Assembly: GCA_002286855.1 (NCBI GenBank)
Contig: NRSV01000044.1
Span: forward strand, 62,001-126,000
Length of the DNA stretch: 64,000 bases
From: Bipolaris cookei
Lineage: Eukaryota > Ascomycota > Dothideomycetes > Pleosporales > Pleosporaceae
Direction: 5' to 3'
A program made the translations under genes and the position numbers. Shown here piece after piece: positions 1 through 11,588 of this stretch. The notes beneath the pieces are model-generated. The model worked only from the letters and a program-made list of their open reading frames with translations. It made no database searches and was not told the DNA's origin. The first letter of the stretch is position 1. The number at the start of each line of letters is the position of its first letter.

Positions 1-122
1 TGATGGGTCAAGGCCAAGATGTGGCCCAAGTTGCTCCCCACTTTGAGACCCGCGTCGGAAAGAGACGTTGGAACGAAAGAATCGAGAGGGTCAAGAAATC
101 GAGGCGCGAGGGCTCTCCTTAA
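1..122 (+). CDS. possible 3' end of a gene entering from the left (partial)
   Basis: Reading frame 3 is open from the window edge to a TAA at 120-122. It encodes about 39 charged residues rich in Arg, Lys and Glu (motifs RVGKRRW and RIERVKKSRR). An ATG lies at position 3, but it could equally be an internal Met of a longer protein. The downstream sequence is AT-rich and could be a 3' UTR. The fragment is too short to assign a family, and chance openness cannot be excluded. Confidence 0.25.
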   Translation, partial: MGQGQDVAQVAPHFETRVGKRRWNERIERVKKSRREGSP

Positions 123-1143
123 GAAGTCTCCGGCCGCATCACCGAAATTGATGCCCTGGTTGCAAGCAGCCGCCCTTCTGACCCACTTTTCGGCACTTGC
201 AGGGAGCCCCTACGAACGACCGGGGTCAACCACACTTTTTCCACCCTGTAGTGAATCCTTCATGATTAGCCCGGCCGTTATCCCCAACCAAGTTTCACAT
301 CAGCTGCTTTAGGTTTCAGACCGCTGTCATCTGTCTGCCGACGTCTGTTTCCTTTTCGAGCATTCTGTTTGCGCACCGTCGCTTGTCATAGTCGAGCAGT
401 GCTTTTGATACCCGTCTGCAAGTTATGACCTCTTGCGACATCCCAGTCTGTCTCTTCATCTCTGTTCTCATCTACACACTGTTTGCCGGGCAACGATGCA
501 TGTTCTTTATGCATACCAATCTCGTCGGCGCTCATGGTATAAAAAAACGGGATTAACGGAAAGCATTGGAAAAGCACGACTCGAAACGTCCAAGAAAGGA
601 GTTTTACACGTTACGACTGTCTGTCCTTTTTGGCATGTATGTTTGCACTGCGATTGTTTTTTATTGGAATATACTGTAGATCTTATGAGTTGATAAATGG
701 TACTGGTATCAAAGTAAATATAATAGATGTGTTTTGTTGAAAATTTTATCCTTCGGTTACGCCGCCTCTTTTTTTCTTCTTCTCTCTTCCGTCAGATCCC
801 TATCACGAATCGACCCGTCAACTCGGAGAAATAAGTTACCAGGTGCTCTCAAATTAACCTTTGAGATAAGCATGCATCCCCCAGACTTTCGGCTTCATGC
901 ATTTGCCAGTCCATCTCACCGGGTGGCCTGATCTTATCCACCCATTGAAATGAAAGGAACATAGGGCAAAGGACAAAAAGAACAAGTTTGCCAAAATAGA
1001 GTGCCTTTGTCACGAACGACTGTTATCTGATATAAGCATGAGAGAGACGTACCACCGCAAACGCAATCCACTCAGGAACCCCCACCCCAGTCCCTTCTTT
1101 TTCCCTTGCCTTTCAACAACGGCGTTACTGAGACCCACTGCGT

Positions 1144-1197
1144 CATCATCACCACCACCACCACCACCACCATCACCACCACCACTGCCACTGCCAC
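1144..1197. repeat. imperfect CCA/CAT trinucleotide microsatellite
   Basis: Direct reading shows a run of CAT, CAC and CCA triplets interrupted by a few substitutions. It produces spurious Pro-, Ser- or Gly-rich ORFs on both strands. Confidence 0.85.
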
Positions 1198-1610
1198 CTA
1201 GACCTACCTTACGCACGCCATCCCCATCTCAATCTTATATAAGTCACATACTTTTTGCCTGTAAGTATACCTCAAGTATGTATTACTTATCTACCCTGAC
1301 CGCCCACGCGCCCACGCCATGCCGCTGTGTTCAGAAAAGCGGCCGCCTAAAGGCAAGGGTGACCCCTCCCCCAGCCCATTTTTTGCCGCGTGGAACTTTG
1401 CATACAGCAGAGAAAAGGGTGTCCGGAAGGGAAGGGGGGGAGAACCCTTGTTTTGGGGTGCGGGTTACCTTCTTGTCGAGTAGACTTGTACTTCCCCCCC
1501 CCTCTCTCTCTCTTTGCCCCATACTCCATACGTATGGGTTTGGTGATGTGGCATTGTAGGTTATGCTGTTCTGTACTTTTTTTGCAAATAAGTACGTAGA
1601 AAGAAATTTA

Positions 1611-1627
1611 TGTGTGTGTGTGTGTGT
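1611..1627. repeat. TG dinucleotide microsatellite
   Basis: An uninterrupted run of about eight TG units is read directly, lying in non-coding DNA. Confidence 0.9.
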
Positions 1628-3730
1628 AGATATACAAGGGGCTTTGCCAATGGGATAAGTAGGTGAGTTTTAATTGAGCGCTCTTTGAGCAAAGGCAAAG
1701 CAAAGTGAAGGTAGAGGCAAATGACCCCTGCATTATTTTCCTATTCCTATCTTTCTCTCTCTGTGTCGCTCCGCTCCCCACTAGACGTATAGGTGCTAAC
1801 ACCCTATCGACATGGATGCGGCATTGCGAATGGCAATAGCCGTTTTTTCTTTAGGATGGAGGGGAATGGTTCGTGTTTCGTCGTGAATCGTCTTTCTTTC
1901 TTTCTTTCTTCTTCGGAATTTTTTTTATTTGGCTTGCCGGGACGAAGTGTGAATATACGCGGACGAGTGAGCGGTTTTTTGTTGAGTTGGAAGGGGTAAC
2001 CTTGGATTTGGGGGGAGAAGTGGCGTCACGAGGTTCATTCGAAGAGGAAAAAAGGGGGGAAAGTTGGGATGAGTGAGTCAGTTTCCCATTCCTTTTTCTG
2101 ACGAGGGTTCTTTTTTTTTGCTTGGGGGGGTTTTTTTGCTCTTTTTTTTCGGGTCGCGATTCATGGCGTTTGGGAAGAGGGACATGGTTAGTTTGGCGTT
2201 TCTTTTCACACAACTGTCGGAAGCCCTTTGCGCCCCATTTAACTGAGTTTTGAAATCAAAGCGGTTGTTTGTCTGTTAACAAGCGAGAAAGGCTAATTGC
2301 TCTAGGTACGGTTATTCTTTCTTCTTTTTTGCTCGGCTTGGGGTTAATCTATGGGTGAGCGACTCGAGACTGCGCAAGACGGCGAAATAACCATTGGTAG
2401 CTCTGCGTAAGCTTTCTCTCGGTCTGGGCTTGACATTGCTGACGAATATGCTCCTCCTCCGCATATCTAGCTTTAAACTGCTTTATGTATTTTTCTTGGC
2501 CCTTTCTTGCTCGCCTACTATTTTTCTCTTCTCTCCTTATTCTGATCGCGTGGTTATCGGTGCCTAGCTAGGTATGAAACGCGAAGCAGGACGTGACCGA
2601 CCTCGCGTGTGATGCTAGTATCATCGTAAACAAGGTCATCATCGTAAGTACATTGGGAGAGAGGATCTCCGTCTCGTACTAGCGATTCAGGCATGATACG
2701 ATGCCGACGGCGTACGCAACACAATCCCGAGCCGGCACTCTGAGTACCCGCCTGCCGCGAACTTGGGCCCAAAGAGAGACCAGAGAGAAAAGGGCCACAA
2801 CGGCGAGGAAAACAATTGCGCCGAAGAACCAGCGTTCGGCCACTCAATCCTCATCTTCTTATTCGCTCCGAACAATGCTCCGCGGTATAGTAGTACACAA
2901 TGCGGGTTCCCACTCACGCACATACAGATTTGCATACTCTTGGCAATGACGCGTTGCTGCTTTGCGACCCCATCGCCGAACCACTGCCTAGCGCGCCCGC
3001 TCGCTACGCGAAGGGCAGGAAAAAAACGGTTTTCCCACACCCACACCCGACCCAACACCCTTATCCTTTTTGTCCACCCCCCCCCCCCGGTAACATCAAA
3101 TCGCCTAGTGCGTGCAGTGCCGCAACGTGCTCTAGCACCAATCTACTGCCCGCTAAGTGGCAATTCCTCCGTATGCATGCTTGCGCCTTTTCGCTAGTAG
3201 TAGAACTCGTGTCGAGGCGCGTCTTGTTAGCAGAATGCGAATGCGATTGTTTTTTTGGTTGAGTTTGCGAATAAGGCAAACAACACAGAATGAAGCAGGT
3301 GTATGTGAAATAGGCGAGAGAGGAAAAGAAGAAGGCTGGTGCATATGTTCCCCACGGCTGCACTGCCCGAAATCTCCCACACTAGCTTACCATGTTTTCC
3401 TCACACGAGAACGGGCCCGGTGAGATAGAAGCTTGGGTAACACCCCAAGATTGCACTATGAGCGAGGTAGATTGTGCAAAAAGAATGCGGAGTTTCTCTC
3501 TCTCTCTCTCTTTTCTCCTATTTGCTGGGGCGTGTGAGCGTGTGGGGTAAGGATAGGCACCAAAGAATTTAGAGGGATAGTACATTACACTTGGTAGTTC
3601 TTCGGGACTAAGTGAAATGACATGGGGGGCCTACATACAGAATACGAGACTAAATTTACAGCAGACGGTACGTTTGTGCTCGGCCTGACTATTCTGCAGG
3701 TTGCATGGCAGAGGATGTACATACATCCAT

Positions 3731-3759
3731 GTGTATGTGTGTGTGTGTGTGTGTGTGTG
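3731..3759. repeat. GT dinucleotide microsatellite
   Basis: GT repeats with one TA interruption, about 29 bp in total. The antisense strand gives the poly(His-Thr) ORF seen here, which is not a gene. Confidence 0.9.
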
Positions 3760-4544
3760 GAGACGTTCAGCTGAGCTGACATGCAAGAATGATTGTGAAC
3801 GAGATAGAATAGGGCAACGAATAAGGGATAGGAACGCGAGTGAGGATTCATATTGCGATCGACAATGCTTTTTGTCTGGACTTTTTGCCTTTGTCGTGTT
3901 CGGTTTCCTTTGTGACGAGAGAATCTCACACGAGCAGCTGACATACACACATATTACAATCTGACGTGTGTCGGGAAATAGTGATGGCCTGTCTACCTTT
4001 TGATATTGAGGGTTGTAAGTGGCCGGAATAGAGTGCCGTGGACGGTAGTTGCAACTGTGTCTGCCTGCGTATGTTGAAAACGGCGGCTATACTCCGGATG
4101 TAGATCAGTGATAGATGATGTTGGGATGTGCAATGAGTTCCTGTATGACGAGAGATGAATGGGTGGACAGAGTGGATAATTTTATGTATATCGTTTGACA
4201 AAATACACTGTATTTGATGTTGTAGATGCTACTACATAATTGCCAGAAGAGACAAGATATGTACAATCCACTAGTATTGAAACGTAAATAGAAAACACTG
4301 TTGCTCCAAGATGCCCTGAGACCCAAGTAACGCCTCGAAACAAGTCCCATATCCATCAATGTCTGTTCTCTCCACATGAATATCAAGGCCAGCATTCTTT
4401 CCTCTTGATGTGAGGCTTTGTGCTACTACACTGCTCATCTGCTGGAGATACTACGCCATTCACAACCTTGTGCTTACTGGAGTCTGACTCCAAAGGCCAT
4501 AGGTTTCTGTCATTCTCCTCTCTTTCTACCGTAGCCTTGACATT

Positions 4545-6186
4545 TTAACGCCTCCTAGGAGCCCTGAAGCTCTCGTCATCCGAATCTTCTGCTAACATAT
4601 CGACATCCTCTCTAGTAGAGGACTCGGTGCTTTGTTGACTAATCTGAGCAATCTTTGTGGCCGCGTCAAGCTTAGCCTTTCGATTTGACCACTTTGCGGA
4701 GACTGCTGGGGTAGGAACTGCAACTATGTGGTTAGTCGAACCCTGAGATGCAGTGACAAGGGCATTCGGTGTACCTGACTGAGTAGTGCTGTTGAATGTT
4801 TGCGATGATGCTGCTTGGTGGTTTGCTCTTACTTTCGATTTCGGAGTGATCTGAGATCCAAAGCGATTCTTCTGTGTACAAGATAGCCCGCTTGTAGCTG
4901 TAGGAGCTATAAAAAGCATGCATTTTGCTTTCTTGATGTTTGTTCTCTTCTTCTTCTTCTTCTTCTTCTTCTTCTTCTTCTTCTGTCACATCATCGTTAA
5001 AGAATGAGCTATCATCACCATCTTCGTTACCGCTGATGTCGGATACTTTTCTCTTGCTCCTCATGAAAAAACGTGAATGTGAATTATGTGTCTGAGAAGT
5101 AATTGAGATGCTCGAGTGGTGTGTGCTGGATATCGATGCAGTAGAGGCGTGTTGTGAGCTAGATGTCGGCACTTGGGAGCTCGCTAGAGAAGCGTTGCGC
5201 ATAGTCTGGACTAAGAGTCTCTTAAAGGCATTGCCCAGGATAATTGATTTTTGTGCTTTGAGAGTGACGTCTAGTGGTGAGGAGGAATCTACCAACCTAT
5301 AACGTGGCATTCGTTTGCTTGGGGTGTAAAGACTCTTATGTAGTGGTGGAAGCACGTCGTTGATGTACTGCTGCGACTTAGGTGTATCCTGTTCCTTAAT
5401 ATGCACTGAAGCTGTGAAAATATTAGTTTTGAGTTGAAGCCTGGAATAAGTTGTGACTTGCCTTGAGCAGCCTCTGCTAAAGGCCCATCTCTATCTGACA
5501 TCTCAATACCTCGTTGTGGTAGTGAAGTGGTGTTACGTTCTGTTTGTTCTGTTTGATCTGTTGGAACATTCGTATTGTTAAGAGTAGCGGTGCAAGCTCT
5601 CTGTTGCTCTCCCAAGTTATTCGGCGACTGTAGCAGCACATCTTCTCCAAGCCTAGGCTTTGGGGCTTCTATTGAACACTAGAAGCGTTAGTGTATAAGA
5701 CGTAAAGTTCTAGCAGAGCCATCTACGTACCTTGGATGTCCTAGAGCTGTCTTCATACAGTGCTAGAGCAGGTGCTGGAGCAGATGATGATGCCGGTGCG
5801 TTCCTCTGTTCTATGAAAACCGGCTCATCGTCATCAGAGCAAAGATCGATGACTGGAGTGGTAGTCTGCTTGACTGGGCGTGCTTTGGGCGTGCTTGTGT
5901 ATGGTTAGGCCTTGAATGTGGATTCTGGTGTTTGCCAAGGTCTATCACCACTCTTCTTTGGCAGCGCAGTTCCTGAGCTATTTGCCTACTCCTTGTTCAA
6001 AAAGATGTTCTTCTCACGTCAATATCTAGCAGAAAGATCTTCTTGCTTCTTCTCGATATCCTTGAAGAATTCAGCTTTTGCAGTTTCAATTCTTTTCTGA
6101 ACCTCTTGTAGCTCGGCTATCTGCTTGTCACGAAGAGTAACCTACCCATCGTTTCTAGGATCTGAAGATTCAAGACTTGGCGCCAT
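4545..6186 (-). pseudogene. degraded multi-exon gene, acidic/Ser-rich nuclear-type protein
   Basis: On the minus strand a frame begins with ATG at 6186 and gives credible protein sequence: a charged helix-like segment (QIAELQEVQKRIETAK), then an acidic motif (IDLCSDDDEP). Four in-frame stops break it: TAG 6142-6144, TGA 6019-6021, TAG 5986-5988 and TAA 5905-5907. The frame continues across an intron with donor GTACGT and acceptor CTTCTAG near 5750-5690. A second possible intron, GCAAGT to TTTTCACAG, lies near 5463-5411. A Glu-rich stretch is encoded by a TTC microsatellite, after which the frame changes near 4920 and runs to a TAA at 4545 (C-terminal motif SFRAPRRR). Every stop is explained by one C-to-T change on the coding strand (CAG, CAA or CGA). 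No family is recognised. Exon limits are approximate. Confidence 0.6.
4948..4984. repeat. TTC (GAA) trinucleotide microsatellite
   Basis: About twelve TTC units. On the minus strand they encode a poly-Glu tract inside the degraded gene at 4545-6186, the likely site of length variation and possibly of its frame change. Confidence 0.9.
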
Positions 6187-6837
6187 ATTAATAAGAGGGA
6201 TAGAAGTCAAGGTAAGTATTGTTAGTGGTGGATACAGTGAGAGGGTTAATCGCGGCAGTAAGAGTAGATAGAAAAAAGTTAGTAAAGCTGATGTGAAGGC
6301 GAGTTATAAAACTAGTTTGCTAACTATGCGAAGCCCGCTAGCAGCTCTAGTGCTAGAGATGTGAAAGTAAGAGAAAGGCCTCTAATAGGTATGTTGCATT
6401 ATGAAGTAAAATCATCTACGCGGAAGTATTCAGGTGTAGCAGTCGTAATGGTAATTATTTAGGTACGCTGTTGTTAGGTTTACTCTATCGAAGGGTCCGA
6501 AATGCCAATCTCTGGACTTGAGAACAGCCACTTTGCCGACGTCTTCTCTCCCAGCATATGTGTACAGATCCAGCAGTGATAGTAGATAGATTGCTTTTCC
6601 CTCGATGACACCTACGGATATTCGCAGTGGGTGTCTTTATGTATCTTTTTAACCGTGCTTCTTGAGCAATTATGCTGTAGATTCCGACCTTTCACGAGTT
6701 TATTCTCAAGGTTTTCCTTACATACCATCTCGAGTCAAGGTCTCTTAAATCATTACATGCCCTAGACGCGTTACAAGCGCTTACAGCATAGTGAGAGCTA
6801 TGTTTAATTTCTTATCCCCTCTTTCACTATTCCCTCT
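6187..6837. other. intergenic, no gene seen
   Basis: The stretch lies between the start of the degraded gene and the 3' end of the trs20-like gene. Its left part would be the promoter of the degraded gene. It contains stops in all frames and no recognisable element. Confidence 0.5.
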
Positions 6838-7401
6838 TCATAGATATTTCTTTGCTGCTGTAGCAACCCTTTGTCTAAACACTGGACTCTTAATGACCTC
6901 TCCATTTCCAACCGCGAAAAAAGGGTTCATGATAGTCTTGACCCACGCCTCATAAACATCGACCATGAAGTTCTTGACTGCCTCCTCGGTGGCGGGACTA
7001 CTAGGGTTGTATAGTCCAGCGCCTCCACCAAGTGCTGCTCGTCCACCAGCCAAGCTTCCTCTGACACCTCCAACGCCTCCACTTGTGAGCCCCAGGCTTT
7101 CATCACGTGGCCTCGTCAGCAGCAGAAAGCGTGTGTTTCCACCTGTTATCCAGCATGACACATAGCAGTTCTGATATTTGTCGATGTGCTTGAGGTACAT
7201 TGGCGCGGAGCCGCTAGACGTGGAGGGACCCCATTGTACTTCTTCGACTATGTCGAGCGCAGAGTGCAGAATGAATGGGACAAGGGCGCGTTCGCCTGGT
7301 GTGTAATTTGCAACACCAGTTCCACCGCTACGGGATGTGCCAAAGTCGTGGGTAAAAAGGGGAACGTCAAGAGGTGAGAGTATTGAGAATGTGTACGACA
7401 T
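6838..7401 (-). CDS. trs20: TRAPP complex subunit 2 (sedlin/Trs20)
   Basis: Single exon of 187 aa. Trs20/sedlin is a longin-fold core subunit of the TRAPP tethering complexes that act on ER-Golgi and intra-Golgi traffic. Family hallmarks seen here: N-terminal MSYTFSILSPLDVPLF, the motif LHSALDIVEEVQWG, a central strand TRFLLLTRPRDES, and the C-terminal helix VYEAWVKTIMNPFF followed by SPVFRQRVATAAKKYL. It is longer than the roughly 140 aa animal protein because of a Gly/Ala-rich insertion (around residues 118-140) between the core strands and the C-terminal helices; such loops are common in filamentous fungi. The start at 7401 matches the family N-terminus exactly. It is divergent from the MRPL31 gene, with about 300 bp between start codons. 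Confidence 0.95.
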   Translation of the reverse strand: MSYTFSILSPLDVPLFTHDFGTSRSGGTGVANYTPGERALVPFILHSALDIVEEVQWGPSTSSGSAPMYLKHIDKYQNCYVSCWITGGNTRFLLLTRPRDESLGLTSGGVGGVRGSLAGGRAALGGGAGLYNPSSPATEEAVKNFMVDVYEAWVKTIMNPFFAVGNGEVIKSPVFRQRVATAAKKYL

Positions 7402-7702
7402 GGTGGAGTGTTACGGATGCGCGCACGAATGCGCTTGGTATAGAAGCTTGTTGTCTGATAGGATTATTCTGCTTTATGATCCAGTGGCACCTTCCCCGCC
7501 GTGTATTAAAACCCTCTTCTGGTTGTTCGTGATTCGTAGATTCGTGAAGTTGGTGACAGAGTTAAAGTTACAAGGGGAACGAAGTGGTGCTGAGCTTCCC
7601 CACGCTAACTGGGATGTTCGCCAAGAAGTCCGCGGGAGTGTCTGCGCAGAATATCGCGACTTCAATTGCGCAAGCCCGGCCTCTCGACCCCAACACATCA
7701 AC

Positions 7703-8261
7703 ATGTTTGGTCCCTTCCGCCTCACAAATCCGCTGTCGGGCGGTCTGCTATGGTGCGTCTCTCCACGATCAATTTGTCCGCGCAATCGCTCACTCCCGCC
7801 ACCATCGATCTTTTCCGCCTTCACTATTGCCATTTCTCACAGATTGTGCCCGGAGACGATATACTAATGCAGAACACAGGAAAGTGCCATGGCGACTCTC
7901 CAGACACCAAAAGTATCGCCATCGTGAGCGTCTGCGACATGTCGACTCCGTCGTCTCCACTCTCGATACTGCACTACGACGAATGGGCCAGAGCATGAAG
8001 AAGGTGGAGCGCTGGAAGACAGAGATGCCGACTGAGGAGGAGATGCTACCAAAAGACAAGTACACCGTTTTCGACCGGAAAGTAAAGAGGTATCGCAAGG
8101 GAATACATAGTAAGTGGGATACACTATGGAATTCTGTTATAGACACACTTGGAGGGCTGAGTCCAGGACATGTAAAACGATTTATGAGTATGTTCTAACG
8201 ATCCACAGAAGTTCCCAAGTGGACGAGGGTCAGTCAACGACTCAATCCCCCGGGTTTCTAG
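7703..8261 (+). CDS. mrpl31: mitochondrial large-subunit ribosomal protein (MRPL31/mL60)
   Basis: Three exons, 7703-7752, 7880-8109 and 8209-8261, give 110 aa. The protein is a fungal mitoribosome large-subunit component acting in the matrix. The start MFGPFRLTNPLSGG followed by KVPWRLSRHQKYRHRERLR is the conserved beginning of the family. The rest is basic, as expected for an rRNA-binding protein, and ends RVSQRLNPPGF. Introns of 127 and 99 nt have donors GTGCGT and GTAAGT and acceptors ACACAG and CCACAG, and both junctions restore the family sequence (Trp17 is split by intron 1). Exon 1 is only 50 nt and would be missed by a simple ORF scan. It is divergent from trs20. Confidence 0.92.
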
Positions 8262-8634
8262 ATGGTCATCATGGAAAAGGATGGCGAACTATTGTACATT
8301 TCACTGTTACCATACGGATTGTATTCACGGCGCTGTGGAAGAGTGGGATTATAGTGTATATGATTTTGCCACCTCAAAAAACACACTAAGTTAGTTCCTC
8401 AGGACCCGGCTCTCACTCAAAGATCTTCCGCGGTGAAGTATTCCCAGTACCTCAATTGCTGGTGTTCATATTTCACAATTGTGGTATTTTTATACTCGAC
8501 TCATATCAGACATTACCTCTATTCCACCTTGCGCATGCGGGAATTCCAAACAAACATATCAACTAGCACAAGAAGTCCAAAAGCGCCTCTCCAGCTTCTA
8601 GTAATCCAAGTCTCGTAGTTTTTATCCTTTATCA
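8262..8634. other. convergent intergenic spacer
   Basis: The spacer lies between the 3' ends of the MRPL31 gene and the Zn2Cys6 gene. It holds probable 3' UTRs and no coding sequence. Confidence 0.6.
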
Positions 8635-11107
8635 TCAGAACAACATGCCTAGCTCATTAGAGTCGACTATTCCGTCGATTCCGAATCCTTGAGCATTCCA
8701 TCCCATATCAAGAGGGAGGAACCCATTCCAAAGCGCAGCATCATCAGCCGCCGTATTGTTTCCGCCGCCATGTACAGCAAATTCATTAACAGCACTCAAG
8801 TCTGTCCACCCAAAATCACCCATCTGCTCTGTAATTGCTGGACTTCCCCCTGTGCCATTACTACTGGCTTGTGGACTGGTTTGATTACCCAGGACCGGAT
8901 GTTGTGGGAAGCCGTTCTGATCTACTGGTGTGCTGGCAATATGTGTACCAGGATGGTGGAATGCTGAGCGATTTGCTTTATCTTTTTTCGGTACCTTAGC
9001 CCAAAGCAGTTTAAGAAGCTGAGAATAACGAGAACCTGGGTGCTGGACGCCGCTTCCTGACCCAACGGCACTGCGTTGGAGACGAGCTACCGTTTCGTTG
9101 ATCATGGCGCGGATGGCACGATCCTCGTCTGCGCTGATGACACCAGTACAACGAGCGCGATAGAGGAAGACGCCTGCATAGACAAGGTAGAGATAGTATC
9201 GAAGTGGCATGAACCGCAATGAGCGCTCAGGATCTACAAAGTTGTTGACTGTAGTGAGAATGGCCTTTGCAGAATCAAGGCCTTCATAAATGAATCGTGC
9301 GTCGCCCACAGCTCCTACATTGTTCACAAAAACGCGCTGGGGCGCTTGCATACGGCCTATATCGGTATTGGCTGGAGCACCAGCTGGGGAGTCTGTGGAT
9401 GCTGATGTTGAGGGCAGGGCTCGAAGGACAGTAGCTTGAAAAGCAAACGCATTGGTGTACAAACGCAAATAGTCGTACGACATCAGTAGACAGGCTTTGA
9501 GAGGTGGTGAGCATGTCAAGGTGCCCCACACGCTCTTCCAGCCGTACATGGCTGATCGGAAATCGTCAATAAACTTGATGTAGCTGCCGCTCATCTGTGA
9601 GCGGAAACTTGAACTAGGATTCGAGTATAGCGTATCATGCACATTGCTGAAGAGCTGTGTAAGCTCCAGGTTGGCTTGAAAGATGGAGGCGTGGTCTTCT
9701 TCATTGGGATTCTTAGGGATAAGCGAGGGGTAGTCCTCTCTTCGCAAAGTCGTCAAAGGCCCAGGACCACGAGACCAGAATGCTTTTCCGATCCTAATAC
9801 TGATATGGCGATCAGAAACATATGCTGCTGTCCATATGAGGCGCTTTCGATGGTGGTCTTCATCCTTGTATTGGTCCACGAAACGGAATGAGTACCGATC
9901 TAGCGCGAGAAAGTATGCAATTCTCAGAGCAAGGCCAACATGCATCCAGCTTTCCTTATCTTCTTCGCCTTTGCCAACTTTCCCAGAGCCGCGTTGGGTA
10001 TATGGCGCCCATTCGGCTAGTAGCAGGAGAGCCTCTACTGCTTCAATACCAGCATCGCCTCCTGCAGCAAGTGCAGAAACTAGATTCTTCATATGCTCGG
10101 AACATGCTTCGTATATGTGCGGTTCGTCGACGAGATCTTTGGAGGCGATTAAGAGGATAGCAGTAAGGAGGTGCTGCTCTTTATTCACCAGGTCTGAGAG
10201 ACGAGACGTCTCGAAAGCATGGGCCGGAGCAAGAGGGTAAAAAGGATGGTACTGCTGTTGAAATCGGACAAGCAGTTGGGAAAGTGAATGGACGGTAAGG
10301 ATACCTCGGTCTAACAACGGATAGGAGAAGGAAATTGGTGGCGCCGGCATGCTGAGAGATGATCCTCTGGCATGCAGAATGCCGTTGCCGTTTCCGTTGT
10401 TCTCTTCGTTCGAACTTGATTCCCCAGCAACTCTGGCTAGTATACCCAGGGCATCAGACGGATTCTGAAGATTTGAGAAAGGAAGTTCGTCTGTATTTGA
10501 CGAGTCTGACTGAGCGGCCTGAAGTTCTTCCTCGTATTGTGGTTCAACAGTGCCTTGCGACCATGTGGTCCCGAGGTTACCCAGAGTGTGAAAGCTTCTT
10601 TCTGGCGCATTCGCTGGGAGCGTCGGTAATGGTTGCTGTGGTTGTGCTTCTGGCTGCGACTTAGACTGTTGCTGTGGTTGCGATTCGTCGACGCGTTTCT
10701 TTTTTCGCTCCCGTCGTCCGCCGCGATTGCTACCGCCTAGCACGCATTCGAGGTTGTCGCGCTTACATCGAAGGCATGGAATAGAGTTGTTTGAGTCTCT
10801 GCAGTAACGTGTCAGTCCCGGAACGTGTATGCTAAGCTTTTTATATTGTAATTCGAGGCCAGCTTGTGGGTTTCAGTGGTACAGATCATTCGCGCTGGAT
10901 TCTGTATATGCGCATGCTCAGATGCTCAAGCCAGCCTCAATGCGCAAATGCGACAGGGCTGTCAACCACTTACAACAAACACCGACTCTTCCTCTTCCTG
11001 CAATTCAAGCACGCGATCTGCGTCCTTTTGATCTTTGAAGCTTCGTCTTCATCCGGGTTGGTGGCCGCCTGCGCGCCGACAGGCTGTTGTGGGGCATTTG
11101 TTTCCAT
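8635..11107 (-). CDS. Zn2Cys6 fungal-type transcription factor
   Basis: Two exons, 11107-10974 and 10798-8635, separated by a 175-nt intron (donor GTAAGT, acceptor CTGCAG), give 765 aa. The binuclear zinc cluster is split by the intron: Cys33, Cys36 and Cys43 lie in exon 1 (ACLNCRKRKSRC), and Cys53, Cys56 and Cys63 in exon 2 (PCLRCKRDNLEC), giving CX2CX6CX9CX2CX6C. A basic linker (RRERKKKR) and a Gln/Pro-rich stretch follow. The middle shows the fungal-specific transcription factor domain, including AAYVSDRHISIRIGKAFW and a DYLRLYTNAF segment. The C-terminus is Asn/Gly-rich and acidic (LWNGFLPLDMGW), like an activation region. It is a nuclear DNA-binding regulator of unknown targets. No pathway genes sit beside it, so no target is proposed. 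Confidence 0.9.
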
Positions 11108-11502
11108 GCCTCATTGCGAGTTGGCGGCTGGTGTCGGTGTTTGAATCTGTCGGGGACTGGGGAAAACGCGGAGACGCTGGCAACGGGGTATCGCTCCTGT
11201 TTCGGGCCGAGATGGACGTGGTGGCGGCGTCAGAGCCTGGAACTCCGCCCGACGGTATTGAATGGCATCTCCTTACTGTATGTGACCTGACTGTGGCTGT
11301 CATTCGATATTATGGCGTCAACACTGAGTCGCATTTGCAATTGAGGAATGAGATGATTTTTAGTATCTGCACCATAGGAAGAAAGACATAGTACACTATA
11401 TATTGCGAAGACAAGTGCGGGCGATGCCCCAGCTCGTCGCACCCAACATCAATAAATTTAACAATATATTGTTTACATTTTCAAAGTTTTTCAATAAAAA
11501 AG
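11108..11502. other. upstream region of the zinc-cluster gene
   Basis: About 400 bp between the transcription factor start and the tRNA gene. It is the probable promoter of the factor on the minus strand. AT-rich sequence precedes the tRNA. No coding sequence is supported. Confidence 0.5.
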
Positions 11503-11588
11503 GGCTCGGTGGTGTAGTTGGTTATCACGTCAGTCTAACATTCTGTTAGGCACACTGAAGGTCCCGAGTTCAAACCTCGGCTGAGTCA
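11503..11588 (+). tRNA. tRNA-Val (anticodon AAC) with a 12-nt intron
   Basis: The sequence folds as a tRNA. The acceptor strand GGCTCGG (11503-11509) pairs with CTGAGTC (11581-11587) using two G-U pairs, followed by discriminator A. The D arm contains GTAGTTGGTTA. Anticodon stem TCAGT pairs with ACTGA. The T arm contains GAGTTCAAACCTC. The mature anticodon loop is CTAACAC with AAC at 34-36. An extra TTCTGTTAGGCA between positions 37 and 38 is the usual site of eukaryotic nuclear tRNA introns. The mature tRNA would be 74 nt before CCA addition. It decodes valine codons GUU/GUC in cytosolic translation. Confidence 0.93.

Larger units (their letters stand above)
123..4544. other. gene-poor stretch rich in microsatellites and homopolymers
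   Basis: No open frame here has domain-like sequence or plausible exon structure. Apparent ORFs are built from simple repeats (poly-Pro/Ser from CCA runs, His-Thr from CA runs). Many T-, C- and G-runs and several microsatellites are present. It may hold promoter or UTR sequence, but nothing can be assigned. Confidence 0.5.

Noticed and set aside
1010..1559. Gly- or Pro/Ser-rich ORFs on both strands
   Set aside because: They are translations of CCA/CAT and C/T-rich simple repeats without any domain.
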